Source: an uncultured Verrucomicrobia subdivision 3 bacterium (lineage in GTDB: Bacteria; Verrucomicrobiota; Verrucomicrobiia; Limisphaerales; UBA11358). From it: a stretch of 64,000 bases of DNA. The DNA is taken from the NCBI GenBank assembly GCA_903858275.1, contig CAIOIC010000132.1, positions 1-64,000 on the forward strand. The letters are read 5' to 3'. Under the pieces are notes generated by a model that searched no databases, was not told where the DNA came from, and saw nothing but the letters and a program-made list of their open reading frames with translations. This document shows positions 30,355 to 39,927 of this stretch, one piece after another (position 1 is the stretch's first letter; each line of letters starts with the position of its first letter). The position numbers and the translations under genes were made by a program.

Positions 30355-31551
30355 ATGCGAAAACCGGAACTGGATCAGATTCTGACAACGATGCTGGCAG
30401 CGCAGCCGGAAGTATCCGATTTAAATTTCACCGTAGACCGCCCGCCCCAAGTCGAAGCCTACGGCGAACTCAAGCCGGTCGTTCTGGATCCGCCGATAGC
30501 AAAACTGACACCGTTCCAGATTGAGAGCATCGCGCTCAACATCATCGGGGACAACCTCTGGCATATCGAGGATTTACTGCGGCACGGCTCGTGCGACGCC
30601 TCGTACGCGCTGAGCGACAAAGCCCGGTTCCGCGTAAATATTTTTTCGCAGCGCGGCAATTATTCCATTGTCTGCCGCCAGTTAAACGCGGCAATCCCGA
30701 CCCTTGAACAATTAAAGTTTCCGCCCATTCTAAAGGATATACCCCGCGAAAAAACCGGGCTGGTGCTCGTCACGGGGGCCACCGGCTCAGGAAAATCCAC
30801 CACCCTGGCGGCCATCCTAAATGAAATCAACCGGCACAGTCCCGTCCACATTGTGACGCTGGAAGACCCCGTGGAATACCTGCACACCCATGACAAAGCC
30901 ACGTTCAACCAACGGGAACTGGGCATTGATTTTGATTCCTATGCCAACGGTTTGCGCGCCGCGCTGCGCCAGGCGCCGAAAGTGATTCTCGTCGGCGAAA
31001 TGCGCGACCAAGACACGGTTAAGATCGCCTTAAGCGCCGCCGAAACCGGCCATCTGGTCTTGAGCACGCTACATACCATCAACGCCGGGGAGACCATTAA
31101 CCGCATTCTGGGCATGTTCGAGCCGGAGGAGCAGGAGCAGATTCGCGTCCGGCTGGCTGACTCACTGCGCTGGGTGGTAAGCCAGCGGCTCGTGCCCAAG
31201 ATTGAAGGCGGGCGGTTTGCCCTGCTGGAAATCATGGGCGCCAACCTGCGCACCCAGGAAAGCATCCGGCTGGGCGAGAGCGAAGGAAAAACTTTTTATG
31301 AAATCATCGAAGCCAGCTATCCCTTTGGCTGGCGGAATTTTGATCAGAACTGCATTGAAGCCTATGACCGCGGCGTCATCACGGAAGACACCGCGATGCT
31401 CTATTGCACCAAGCGCAGCGTCGTCTCCCGCGCCATTGACAACTTAAAAAAGGCCCGCGGCGAGCAAACCAGCGATGTGAACACCCTCCGAATGAAAGCC
31501 GGCAGCCATGGCGGAACGGCGGCGGCACCACCCGTCTTAAAAATTAAATGA
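30355..31551 (+). CDS. Second PilT/PilU-type retraction ATPase
   Basis: Walker A GATGSGKSTTLAAILNEIN; VILVGEMRDQDTVKIALSAAETGHLVLSTLHTINAGETINRILGMF; 2 bp after pilT. Confidence 0.93.
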   Translation: MRKPELDQILTTMLAAQPEVSDLNFTVDRPPQVEAYGELKPVVLDPPIAKLTPFQIESIALNIIGDNLWHIEDLLRHGSCDASYALSDKARFRVNIFSQRGNYSIVCRQLNAAIPTLEQLKFPPILKDIPREKTGLVLVTGATGSGKSTTLAAILNEINRHSPVHIVTLEDPVEYLHTHDKATFNQRELGIDFDSYANGLRAALRQAPKVILVGEMRDQDTVKIALSAAETGHLVLSTLHTINAGETINRILGMFEPEEQEQIRVRLADSLRWVVSQRLVPKIEGGRFALLEIMGANLRTQESIRLGESEGKTFYEIIEASYPFGWRNFDQNCIEAYDRGVITEDTAMLYCTKRSVVSRAIDNLKKARGEQTSDVNTLRMKAGSHGGTAAAPPVLKIK

Positions 31552-32021
31552 ACGATGCCTTTGATTTTGTCAGCAACGGAGACGCGCCCGCGCTCATCGC
31601 CTTTTCCACGCCCGAATGGCTGGATTCCGCCAAGGCCGCCCTGAATGAACTCGGCTACAAGGTTCACACCGCCGCCACGCACAGCGATTTCCTCCTGCGT
31701 TTCGGCCAGGCACATTACCAGGTGGTGCTGATCGAGGAACTCTTCGGGGCCAATACGCCAGGCGAAAACCTGGCACTGAAAACCCTGCAAAACATGCCGG
31801 TCAACCAGCGCCGCCACGCCACCCTCCTGCTCATCGGCGACTCCTTTCAAACTTTCACACCAATGGAGGCGTTCAAAAACAGCGTCCACGCCGTCATCAA
31901 CAGCTCCGAGCTGTTCCTGCTCAAGCAACTCGTGGAGAAAGCGGTCGCCGACAACACCACCTTTCTCCATAGCTACCGCGAAGTTCAGCACCGCGTGCTC
32001 ACCAGCGGCACCCGCAACTAG
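31548..32021 (+). CDS. Receiver-like (CheY-fold) protein of unknown function
   Basis: Alternating beta/alpha pattern (ALIAFSTPEWLDSAKAALNELGYKVHTAATHSDFLLRF...YQVVLIEEL...ATLLLIGDS); overlaps the pilU-type gene by 4 bp. Confidence 0.6.
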   Translation: MNDAFDFVSNGDAPALIAFSTPEWLDSAKAALNELGYKVHTAATHSDFLLRFGQAHYQVVLIEELFGANTPGENLALKTLQNMPVNQRRHATLLLIGDSFQTFTPMEAFKNSVHAVINSSELFLLKQLVEKAVADNTTFLHSYREVQHRVLTSGTRN

Positions 32022-32023
32022 AC

Positions 32024-32758
32024 GTGACCCGACTGGATCAAGCCCTGGTCGAGCGCGCCCTCTGCGCCAGCCGCGAAAAAGCCAAGCGACTGATTCTGGC
32101 CGGGGCCGTTCGCATCAACGGCCATCCCGCCAAAAAAGCCAGCGACAGCATCAAGCCGGCGGACGAAATCACCGTGGACACACCGGAAAAATTCGTCAGC
32201 CGCGGCGGCCACAAACTCGAACACGCCCTCGTCCATTTCCAACTCAACGTCGCCGGCCTCACCGCCATTGACATCGGCGCCTCCACCGGCGGGTTCACCG
32301 ACTGCCTGCTCCAGCGCGGGGCGGAAAAAGTTTTCGCCGTGGATGTGGGCCACGGCCAGATCGCCTGGAAACTTCGCAGCGACCCGCGCACCGTGGTGAT
32401 GGAGAAAACCAATGCCCGCTTCCTGAAGCCAAAACACTTCCCCATGCCGGCCGACCTGATCGTCGCTGACTGCTCCTTCATATCGCTGACAAAAATCCTG
32501 CCCCCCGCCGGGCCCCTGCTCAAACCGAAGGGGAAGATCGTAGCGCTCATCAAGCCGCAATTCGAAGCCGGCAAGAAAGAGGTGGACAAGGGCCGCGGCG
32601 TCATCACCGATGCCGCGATCCACGCCCGCGTCCTGGCGGAGCTGAAAGATTTTGTCTCGGCACAGGCTGGCCTTTGCTGGCGCGGTGTGGTTGAATCTCC
32701 CCTGCTGGGCCCGGCCGGCAACAAAGAGTTTTTAGCACTGATTGAAAAAAACGGCTGA
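32024..32758 (+). CDS. tlyA: TlyA family RNA methyltransferase / putative hemolysin
   Basis: S4 domain RLDQALVERALCASREKAKRLILAGAVRING then FVSRGGHKLEHAL...AIDIGASTGGFTDCLLQRGAEKVFAVDVGHGQ. Confidence 0.93.
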   Translation: MTRLDQALVERALCASREKAKRLILAGAVRINGHPAKKASDSIKPADEITVDTPEKFVSRGGHKLEHALVHFQLNVAGLTAIDIGASTGGFTDCLLQRGAEKVFAVDVGHGQIAWKLRSDPRTVVMEKTNARFLKPKHFPMPADLIVADCSFISLTKILPPAGPLLKPKGKIVALIKPQFEAGKKEVDKGRGVITDAAIHARVLAELKDFVSAQAGLCWRGVVESPLLGPAGNKEFLALIEKNG

Positions 32759-33626
32759 ACATTTCCAACGCATCGGACTGGTCGGCAACGCGGAAAAACC
32801 CGCCGCCGCCGCCAGCGTCCGCGCGGCGGCGCAGCTCCTGCGCCGATCCGGCCGCGAGGTTTTCTGCGACGCCATTACCGGCGCCTTCGCCAAGATCAAG
32901 GGCCGGGTTCTGCCCGACACGGCCACGCTGGCGCGCGCGGTGGATTTGCTCATCATTTTCGGAGGGGACGGCACGATGCTCCACGTCGCGCGGCAGATTG
33001 CCGGATCGCACACGCCAATGCTCGGCGTCAACATCGGGGGGCTGGGCTTTCTCACCGCCGTGCCATCAGAGCAACTGGCCACCGCGCTGAAACTGCTCGG
33101 GCAGGGAAAATTTCGTTTCGAATCCCGGGCGCTGATTGCGGCCACCGGCAACGCCAACGGAACCCCCATCCAGGCCACGGCGCTCAACGACATCGTCATC
33201 AGCCGCGGCGCCGCCTCGCGGCTCATCGCGCTGGATGTCAGCGTAGAAGGCGAGCCCATCACGCGCTACCGCTGCGACGGCCTGATCATCAGTTCGCCGA
33301 CCGGTTCCACGGCCTATTCGCTCGCGGCGGGCGGCGCGATCGTTTTGCCGACGGCGGAAGTCTTCGTCCTGACACCGATTTGCCCACACGCATTGTCCAA
33401 CCGCTCCATCATTTTGCCGCTGTCGGCCACCCTGCGCGTAAAGGCCATCAAAACCGAGCCGGCAACCTTTCTCAATGCGGACGGACAGATTGCAGGCGAA
33501 CTGATCAACGGCGACGAAATCACCATCCGCCGCAGCCGCAGCACCGTGCGCCTCGTGCATCTGGGCAACGGATCTTTTCTGGAAGCTTTGCGACGAAAAC
33601 TTCATTGGCGCGGAACGTATCTTTAA
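32742..33626 (+). CDS. nadK: NAD kinase
   Basis: LLIIFGGDGTMLHVARQIAGSHTPMLGVNIGGLGFLTAV and DGLIISSPTGSTAYSLAAGGAIV. Confidence 0.94.
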   Translation: MKKTAEHFQRIGLVGNAEKPAAAASVRAAAQLLRRSGREVFCDAITGAFAKIKGRVLPDTATLARAVDLLIIFGGDGTMLHVARQIAGSHTPMLGVNIGGLGFLTAVPSEQLATALKLLGQGKFRFESRALIAATGNANGTPIQATALNDIVISRGAASRLIALDVSVEGEPITRYRCDGLIISSPTGSTAYSLAAGGAIVLPTAEVFVLTPICPHALSNRSIILPLSATLRVKAIKTEPATFLNADGQIAGELINGDEITIRRSRSTVRLVHLGNGSFLEALRRKLHWRGTYL

Positions 33627-33691
33627 CATGCCATCGTTGAAAAATTACAACGTCAAATTGTTGAAGCGGATTTCGCTGCCGCTCAACCTAC

Positions 33692-33715
33692 GGTTCAACG
33701 GTTCAACCATTCAAC
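33692..33715. repeat. Three tandem 8-bp units upstream of the LacI-type gene
   Basis: ggttcaac|ggttcaac|cattcaac, ending 7 bp before the ATG at 33723. Confidence 0.6.
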
Positions 33716-33722
33716 GAATCAC

Positions 33723-34733
33723 ATGGTTAGATTAAAAGACATTGCCCAAATTATCGGCGTCTCGGTGATGACCGTCTCCAAAGCATTGCGCGACGAACCG
33801 GATGTCTCGGCCGCCACGAAGGCCAAGATCAAAAAACTGGCCCTGGACATGGGCTACGTGCCCGACTCGAGCGCCCAAGGACTGCGGACCAAGACCACCA
33901 AATTGCTCGGTCTGGTCATTCCCGCCACAACGAATCCCATTTATGCCCGGATCGTATTAGCCATTGAGGAGCGCGCCCAGGAACTGGGCTACGACATCCT
34001 GCTGGCCCAGACGCAGAATCTGGCGGAACGCGAGGACGCCTGCCTGCGCCGGCTGCTGGCGCGACGGGTGGACGGGCTTTTCATCACGCCAGTATACCGC
34101 TTTGAAGCCGAAGCACGGATTTACCAGGAGATTATTGCGCGCAAAATCCCCACGGTCCTACTCGGCTCGCCGGCGCCATTTTGCAAAAGTTTTCCCGCCA
34201 TCGAAATTGAAGACCTGGTGGCCAGCTACAACCTCACGAAGCATCTGCTCGCCTTGGGCCACAAGAAAATCGCCTACTTCACCGGCCCGCCCGCGGCACC
34301 CTGGGCACATGAACGCTTCGAAGGTTTCCGCCGGGCGCTGCGCGAAGCGGGATTGACCGTGGACGACAAACTGGTTTTCCAAGCGGGCAGCACGATTGAA
34401 GACGGCGCCAAAGCCGCCTTGCAAATGCTCAACGAAAACAGCCAGCCCACGGCCATCCAATGCGTCAGCGACCTGATTGCCATCGGCTGCGCGGAAACCC
34501 TGCTGCAACAAGGCCTCAAGATTCCCGGAGACATTTCCCTGACCGGCTACGGAAACATCCTCGCCGCCGAATTTTACCGGGTGCCGCTGACCACGATCAG
34601 CCAGCCCAAACATCGGCTCGGAGTGGCGGCCATGGACGCCTTGATGCGCCTGATTCGCGGCGAAACCATCCAGTTGAAGCGTCTCGCCGCCGAACTGGTC
34701 ACCCGCCAAAGCACCGCGCCGCCAAAAGCCTGA
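33723..34733 (+). CDS. LacI family transcriptional regulator
   Basis: MVRLKDIAQIIGVSVMTVSKALRDEPDVSAATKAKIKKLALDMGYVPD LacI HTH plus periplasmic-binding-like domain. Confidence 0.95.
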   Translation: MVRLKDIAQIIGVSVMTVSKALRDEPDVSAATKAKIKKLALDMGYVPDSSAQGLRTKTTKLLGLVIPATTNPIYARIVLAIEERAQELGYDILLAQTQNLAEREDACLRRLLARRVDGLFITPVYRFEAEARIYQEIIARKIPTVLLGSPAPFCKSFPAIEIEDLVASYNLTKHLLALGHKKIAYFTGPPAAPWAHERFEGFRRALREAGLTVDDKLVFQAGSTIEDGAKAALQMLNENSQPTAIQCVSDLIAIGCAETLLQQGLKIPGDISLTGYGNILAAEFYRVPLTTISQPKHRLGVAAMDALMRLIRGETIQLKRLAAELVTRQSTAPPKA

Positions 34734-34800
34734 CCGGCGCCAGCCGAGTCACGATTGAAATCTGATTGAAAACACCGCGCACAAACGGCAGATTCAGCGC

Positions 34801-35352
34801 ATGACGAAATCTGTTTTCACCGGTCCGGTTTATGTGGTGCGCGACAACATAGACACCGACCAGATCATCTCCGCGCAGTTTCTTAACCTCGTGCCGACCA
34901 TCGCCGAGGAATACGAGAAGCTCGGCAGCCACGCGCTCGACGGCCTGCCCGCCTCACTCTATCCCAACCGCTACGTCAAGGCCGGCCAGCTTGACAGCGA
35001 ATATCCCATCGTCGTCGCCGGCAAAAACTTCGGCTGCGGCAGCTCCCGCGAACACGCGCCCATCGCCATGGGCTCGGCCAACTGCGAAATCGTCCTCGCG
35101 GAAAGCTTCGCGCGCATCTTCTTCCGGAACTGCGTCGCCACCGGCGAACTTTATCCCTGCGAATGCGCCGACCGCCTGTGCGACGTGCTTAAAACCGGCG
35201 AAGTCGTGACCGTGGACCTCGACGCCGCGACCGTGACCGCCAAGGCGACGGGCAAGGTCTATAAATTCAAGCCGCTGGGCGATGTGCGCCCCGTGGTGGA
35301 TGCCGGCGGACTGTTCAATTTTGCGCGCAACAGCGGCATGATTGCGAAGTAA
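34801..35352 (+). CDS. leuD: 3-isopropylmalate dehydratase small subunit
   Basis: [16 protein letters not shown]...[49 protein letters not shown]. Confidence 0.93.
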   Translation: MTKSVFTGPVYVVRDNIDTDQIISAQFLNLVPTIAEEYEKLGSHALDGLPASLYPNRYVKAGQLDSEYPIVVAGKNFGCGSSREHAPIAMGSANCEIVLAESFARIFFRNCVATGELYPCECADRLCDVLKTGEVVTVDLDAATVTAKATGKVYKFKPLGDVRPVVDAGGLFNFARNSGMIAK

Positions 35353-35361
35353 CCTTCGCAA

Positions 35362-37161
35362 ATGAATCTGCTGCCAACTCCCCGCTCGCTGATCAAGCGA
35401 CCGGGGAGTTTACTTTTACCAAGGAAAAAATCGCTCCGGGCCGGCGTCATCAGACAACGTCGCAGCCAATCGGCGCCGAAACATCCCGAAGGTTACACGC
35501 TGGCGATTTCCAAACGGGGAATATTCATTTCCTCCCGCGACTTACTCGGTTGGCGGGCAGCACAATCAACGCTGCGCCAGCTGATGCGCGAATACGGACA
35601 CAAACTGCCATGCCTGAAAATCCGGGATTGGCCGGATTTCGCACGGCGCGGCGTGATGCTCGACATTTCGCGCGGGCGCGTGCCGAAGCTGGAAACCTTG
35701 CTTGACCTGGCGGAGAAGCTCGCCGATTTCAAGATCAACGAGCTGCAACTTTATACCGAGCACACCTTCGCCTATCGTAAATACAAGCGCATCTGGCAAA
35801 GCTGGGGCGCGCTGACGGCCAAGGAAATCCAAATCCTCGATGCGCGGTGCCGCGAACTCGGCATTGACCTCGTGCCGAACCAGAATTCCTTCGGCCACCT
35901 GCGCTATTTTCTGGAAGATCCGAAGCTGAAAAAACTCGGCGAAATCTCCGAGCCATTCCCCGCCGAGACGAAGGATTTCCTCCGACGCCCGACCACACTG
36001 GCGCCCAATCATCCCGGCACCCGGCCCTTTCTGCGCGGACTCCACGATGAGTTGCTGCCGAATTTCTCCAGCCAATTCTTCAATGTTGGTGGCGATGAAA
36101 CGTGGGACTTGGGCAAAGGCCAGAGCAAGAAGTTGTGCGAGAAAAAAGGCAAAGGCCGGGTGTATCTGGATTTCCTGAGGCAAATCCACCGCGAAGTTTC
36201 CCAGCGCGGCAAGCGCATGATGTTCTGGGGCGACATCATCTTGAAGTATCCGAAGCTGATTCCAGAGCTGGCCAAACTTGGCAAAGCTGACCGGCAGGTC
36301 AGCCATACCATCATCGCGCTGAACTGGGGTTATGAAGCCGGTCATCCCTTTGCCAAGGAAGCGGCACAATTCGCCAAGGCAAAGATTCCGTTTTATATCT
36401 GCCCCGGCACCTCGACCTGGCAAACCCTCCTTGGCAAGCACGACAATGCGCTGGCGAATCTGCGCGCGGCCGCCAAGGCAGGAAAGAAGTTTGGCGCGAT
36501 CGGCCTGCTCAACACCGATTGGGGCGATGGCGGACATCCACAGCCACTCGCCGTGAGCTGGCCGATGTTGGCCGCCGGAGCGGCGCTGGCGTGGAAGGCA
36601 AAGTCGCTCGACACAAAGAAGCTGGCGGCGGTTTTGAGCCGCGACGTGTTTTTAGATGCCTCCGGCAAAATTGCGGACATCGCATTCAAACTCGGGTTTG
36701 TTCACCAAAAGCTGGGGGTCAAAGCGCCCAACGAAACCCCGCTGGGCACGGTCATGGCCGCCCCAAAACCGGAGGAACAAGAGCTGTTTTGCCGCAACGG
36801 GCTTAAATGGTTCACAAAAATTCCCGCCGCAAAAATCCAAGCGGCGCTTCGGGAGATTGAAAGGCAGCGAAAAGTTTTAAGCCGGGTAAAAACAAAACCA
36901 GGTTCCGCCAAGGTTTTGGCGCAAGAGCTGGATTTGGCAGCACGCATGGCAGCACAATCCTGCAAATTCATGTTGTGGCAGCAGGCGGTGGCGGCCAAAA
37001 ACACAATCACAGCGAGCCAGCTGAAACGGCAAGGCATTCAAGAACTGCGCCAACTGGAAAAGGATTTTAATGGGTATTGGCCGCGGCGAAACAAGGCAAC
37101 CCCACGGCACTGCTCGAGCTTCCTCCGCTGGCGGATCGAGGATTATCAGGCAGAACGTTAA
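35362..37161 (+). CDS. Glycoside hydrolase family 20-like beta-N-acetylhexosaminidase
   Basis: ARRGVMLDISRGRVPKLETLLDLAEKLADFKINELQLYTEH; NVGGDETWDLGKG catalytic D-E pair context. Confidence 0.8.
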   Translation: MNLLPTPRSLIKRPGSLLLPRKKSLRAGVIRQRRSQSAPKHPEGYTLAISKRGIFISSRDLLGWRAAQSTLRQLMREYGHKLPCLKIRDWPDFARRGVMLDISRGRVPKLETLLDLAEKLADFKINELQLYTEHTFAYRKYKRIWQSWGALTAKEIQILDARCRELGIDLVPNQNSFGHLRYFLEDPKLKKLGEISEPFPAETKDFLRRPTTLAPNHPGTRPFLRGLHDELLPNFSSQFFNVGGDETWDLGKGQSKKLCEKKGKGRVYLDFLRQIHREVSQRGKRMMFWGDIILKYPKLIPELAKLGKADRQVSHTIIALNWGYEAGHPFAKEAAQFAKAKIPFYICPGTSTWQTLLGKHDNALANLRAAAKAGKKFGAIGLLNTDWGDGGHPQPLAVSWPMLAAGAALAWKAKSLDTKKLAAVLSRDVFLDASGKIADIAFKLGFVHQKLGVKAPNETPLGTVMAAPKPEEQELFCRNGLKWFTKIPAAKIQAALREIERQRKVLSRVKTKPGSAKVLAQELDLAARMAAQSCKFMLWQQAVAAKNTITASQLKRQGIQELRQLEKDFNGYWPRRNKATPRHCSSFLRWRIEDYQAER

Positions 37162-37193
37162 GCCGAATCCCGCATTGGACCTGAAAACAAAAA

Positions 37194-37220
37194 CGCGCCC
37201 GGCAGTTTCCTGCGGGCGCG
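37194..37220 (-). terminator. Rho-independent terminator of the secG operon
   Basis: cgcgcccggcag-tttc-ctgcgggcgcg (one bulge), followed on the minus strand by gtttttgtttt. Confidence 0.75.
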
Positions 37221-37237
37221 CTTAAAAAAACGGCTAA

Positions 37238-37657
37238 TTATTTTGCGGCGGGCGGATTCGTTCCAGCCGTTGCCGGCGCCGTGGCAGGAACGGTCGTGAG
37301 CAGGTTATTCGCCGGCTGAACCGCAGCTTTGGGCGCCGGCGCGGCGACCGGCGTCTGCATTTGTTTTTGCTGAACCTGCTTCATGAAGTCAGTCGCGCTG
37401 CCGCCGTTGCTGCGCTGCGCCCGATCTTGCAGATAGCCCAGCACCAAGGCCATGACAAGAAAAGCCACCGTTGCGTATTTCGTGACCTTGGTCAGGACGT
37501 TGCCCGATCCAGAACCGAACAACGCGTCCGCCGTGCCGCCGCCGAATGCCAGTCCCGCGCCCGCGTCTTTTTTGGGCAGCTGAACGAGCACCAGCAAAAT
37601 CAACAGCAGACAGTTGATGACCAGTAAAAATGTAAGAACGCCAACGAGAAAACTCAT
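37238..37657 (-). CDS. secG: Preprotein translocase subunit SecG
   Basis: LLILLVLVQLPKKDAGAGLAFGGGTADALFGSGSGNVLTKVTKYATVAFLVMALVLGYL; followed upstream by tpiA and pgk. Confidence 0.92.
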   Translation of the reverse strand: MSFLVGVLTFLLVINCLLLILLVLVQLPKKDAGAGLAFGGGTADALFGSGSGNVLTKVTKYATVAFLVMALVLGYLQDRAQRSNGGSATDFMKQVQQKQMQTPVAAPAPKAAVQPANNLLTTVPATAPATAGTNPPAAK

Positions 37658-37669
37658 AGTGATTTAAGT

Positions 37670-38434
37670 TTAGATGGAATTTTTGATAATGTCAGCAAAA
37701 CTTCTTGCCTCCAACGAGGCACCGCCGACCAACGCGCCATCCACATCGGGCTGGCTCATCAATTCCTTGGCATTGCCCGGCTTGACGCTGCCGCCGTATT
37801 GAATGCGCACCTTGCGCGCCACTTCGGCGTCGAACAGCGAGGCGAGCACGCCGCGGATGAACTTGTGCGCATCCTGCGCCTGCTGCGTGGTGGCGGTCTT
37901 GCCGGTGCCAATGGCCCAGACAGGCTCATAAGCAACGACGGTTTCCACCATCTGTTCCTTGGTCAAACCCGCGAGGCTGCCGCGCACCTGGGTTTCCAAA
38001 ACCTTTTCGGTCAAATTGCCTTCGCGTTCGGCGAGGGTTTCGCCCACGCAAACAATCGGCTTCAGCGCCGCCGCATGAGCCGCCGCCGCCTTCTTGGCGA
38101 TGAGCGCGTCGGTTTCCTTCTGGAACTGGCGACGCTCGCTGTGGCCGAGAATGACGTAGCGCACGGAAAATTCCTTCAACAGGCCCGCGCAAATCTCGCC
38201 GGTGAAAGCGCCGAAATTATTCTCGCTCATATTTTGCGCCGCGAGCCGGATATTGGAATCGAGGATGGACTTGGAAACTTCGCTCAAGGCAGTGAAAGCG
38301 GGGGCGACCACAATGTCCACTTCCTTCACGCCCGCGAGGTCGCGCTTGAGATCGGCGACGAGGGTCAGCGCCTCGGCGACGGTCTTGTTCATCTTCCAGT
38401 TACCGGCAATGATTAATTTGCGTTCTTTGTTCAT
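37670..38434 (-). CDS. tpiA: Triosephosphate isomerase
   Basis: IIAGNWKMNKTVAEA...YVILGHSERRQ...VVAYEPVWAIGTGKTAT...IQYGGSVKPGNAKELM. Confidence 0.97.
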   Translation of the reverse strand: MNKERKLIIAGNWKMNKTVAEALTLVADLKRDLAGVKEVDIVVAPAFTALSEVSKSILDSNIRLAAQNMSENNFGAFTGEICAGLLKEFSVRYVILGHSERRQFQKETDALIAKKAAAAHAAALKPIVCVGETLAEREGNLTEKVLETQVRGSLAGLTKEQMVETVVAYEPVWAIGTGKTATTQQAQDAHKFIRGVLASLFDAEVARKVRIQYGGSVKPGNAKELMSQPDVDGALVGGASLEARSFADIIKNSI

Positions 38435-38463
38435 GGTTAAAGTATTTTAAAGGATTAATAAAT

Positions 38464-39735
38464 TTAGTGGGAGCAACTACAGCCGCAGCCGGCTTTCTCG
38501 CTCAACGCCGCCACGCCGGGCAGCACTTTACCTTCGAGGAATTCCAGCGACGCGCCGCCGCCGGTAGAAGTGTGGGTCACTTTCTTGTCCGCGCCGTATT
38601 TTTTCGCCGCCGTCGCGGTGTCGCCGCCGCCGATGACGGTCGTCGCGCCGTTCTGCGTAGCCGTCACAATCGCTTCCGCCATGGCCTTGGTAGCCTGCTC
38701 GAACGCCGGGAATTCAAACACGCCCGCCGGCCCGTTCCAGATGATGGTCCTGGCACGCTTGATGGAGTCGAGGAACAAGGCCGTTGACTTCGGCCCCACG
38801 TCCAGGCCCAGCCATCCGTCGGCAATACCGGAGGCATCGTCGGCCACCTTGACCTGCGCGTCCGCCGCGAACTTGTCGCCGCAAACATAATCCACCGGCA
38901 GGATAATCTTGCGGCCCTTTTCCTGCGCCTTCTTCATGAGGTCGGGCACCAGCTTGGCCCCCTCGGCGTCATAGAGCGAATTGCCGATAGCCATGTGGTT
39001 AAGAACTTTTTTAAAGGTGAACGCCATGCCGCCGCCGATGATGATCTCGTCAGCCTTGTCGAGCAGGTTGTTGATGAGTTGAATCTTGTCGGCAACCTTC
39101 GCGCCGCCGAGGATGGCGAGCAACGGGCGTTGCGGGTGGTCGAGCACGGCACCGAACGCGTCGAGCTCCTTCTTCATCAGATAGCCACAGGCCCGCTGCG
39201 GCAGCTGCACGCCGGTCATGGAGCTGTGATCACGATGGGCGGTGCCGAACGCGTCATTGATATAAACGTCGCCGAGCTTCGTCAGGCTGGCGCGAAAGGC
39301 TTTCACCTGGTCGGCGTCGGCCTTGAGCTTCGTGCCGTCTTCCAGTTTCACCTTGCCTTCTTCCTCGATGTGGAAGCGCAGGTTTTCGAGCAAAATCACA
39401 TCGCCGGGCTTGGCCTGGGCGCAGGCAGCCTCGATTTCGACGCCGACGCAGTCGTTGAGGAAATGAACCGGTTTGCCGAGCAGTTTTTCCAACGCCGCCG
39501 CCACGGGCTTCAGGGAGAACTTCTCGATGCGCTTGCCATCGGGACGACCAAGGTGGCTCATCAGGATAACCGACGCCCCCTTATCGAGCGCATAGCGGAT
39601 GGTCGGCAACGCCGCCTCAATGCGCTTGGTGTTGGTGATGGCACCAGTTGCCTTGTCCTGCGGAACGTTAAAATCCACGCGAATCAAGGCTCGTTTGCCT
39701 TTCAATTCGATATCTTCAATAAAGAGTTTTGCCAT
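38464..39735 (-). CDS. pgk: Phosphoglycerate kinase
   Basis: [14 protein letters not shown]...[12 protein letters not shown]...[16 protein letters not shown]...[42 protein letters not shown]. Confidence 0.97.
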   Translation of the reverse strand: MAKLFIEDIELKGKRALIRVDFNVPQDKATGAITNTKRIEAALPTIRYALDKGASVILMSHLGRPDGKRIEKFSLKPVAAALEKLLGKPVHFLNDCVGVEIEAACAQAKPGDVILLENLRFHIEEEGKVKLEDGTKLKADADQVKAFRASLTKLGDVYINDAFGTAHRDHSSMTGVQLPQRACGYLMKKELDAFGAVLDHPQRPLLAILGGAKVADKIQLINNLLDKADEIIIGGGMAFTFKKVLNHMAIGNSLYDAEGAKLVPDLMKKAQEKGRKIILPVDYVCGDKFAADAQVKVADDASGIADGWLGLDVGPKSTALFLDSIKRARTIIWNGPAGVFEFPAFEQATKAMAEAIVTATQNGATTVIGGGDTATAAKKYGADKKVTHTSTGGGASLEFLEGKVLPGVAALSEKAGCGCSCSH

Positions 39736-39876
39736 AAAATTGATTTGCTATACGAAAAAAATTGAACGCTGATAATAATACGGACGGGCGTTTAGTAAAG
39801 TGAATTTGATGAGCAAGCGAGGTTGTTTCGCGCCAAAAGCTCAGTCAGACATTCAAAACATTTTAGCAATAGAGAC

Positions 39877-39917
39877 GAAAAAAAGGCAGTGACGCCAGTG
39901 CATCACCGCCTTTTTAA
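39877..39917 (-). terminator. Rho-independent terminator downstream of the symporter gene
   Basis: aaaaaaaggcagtga...tcaccgccttttta stem with one mismatch and T runs on either strand. Confidence 0.65.
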
Positions 39918-39927
39918 AAGTGTCGGC

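Noticed and set aside
35566-36537. 323-aa ORF on the minus strand
   Set aside because: Antisense to the GH20-like gene; no domain.
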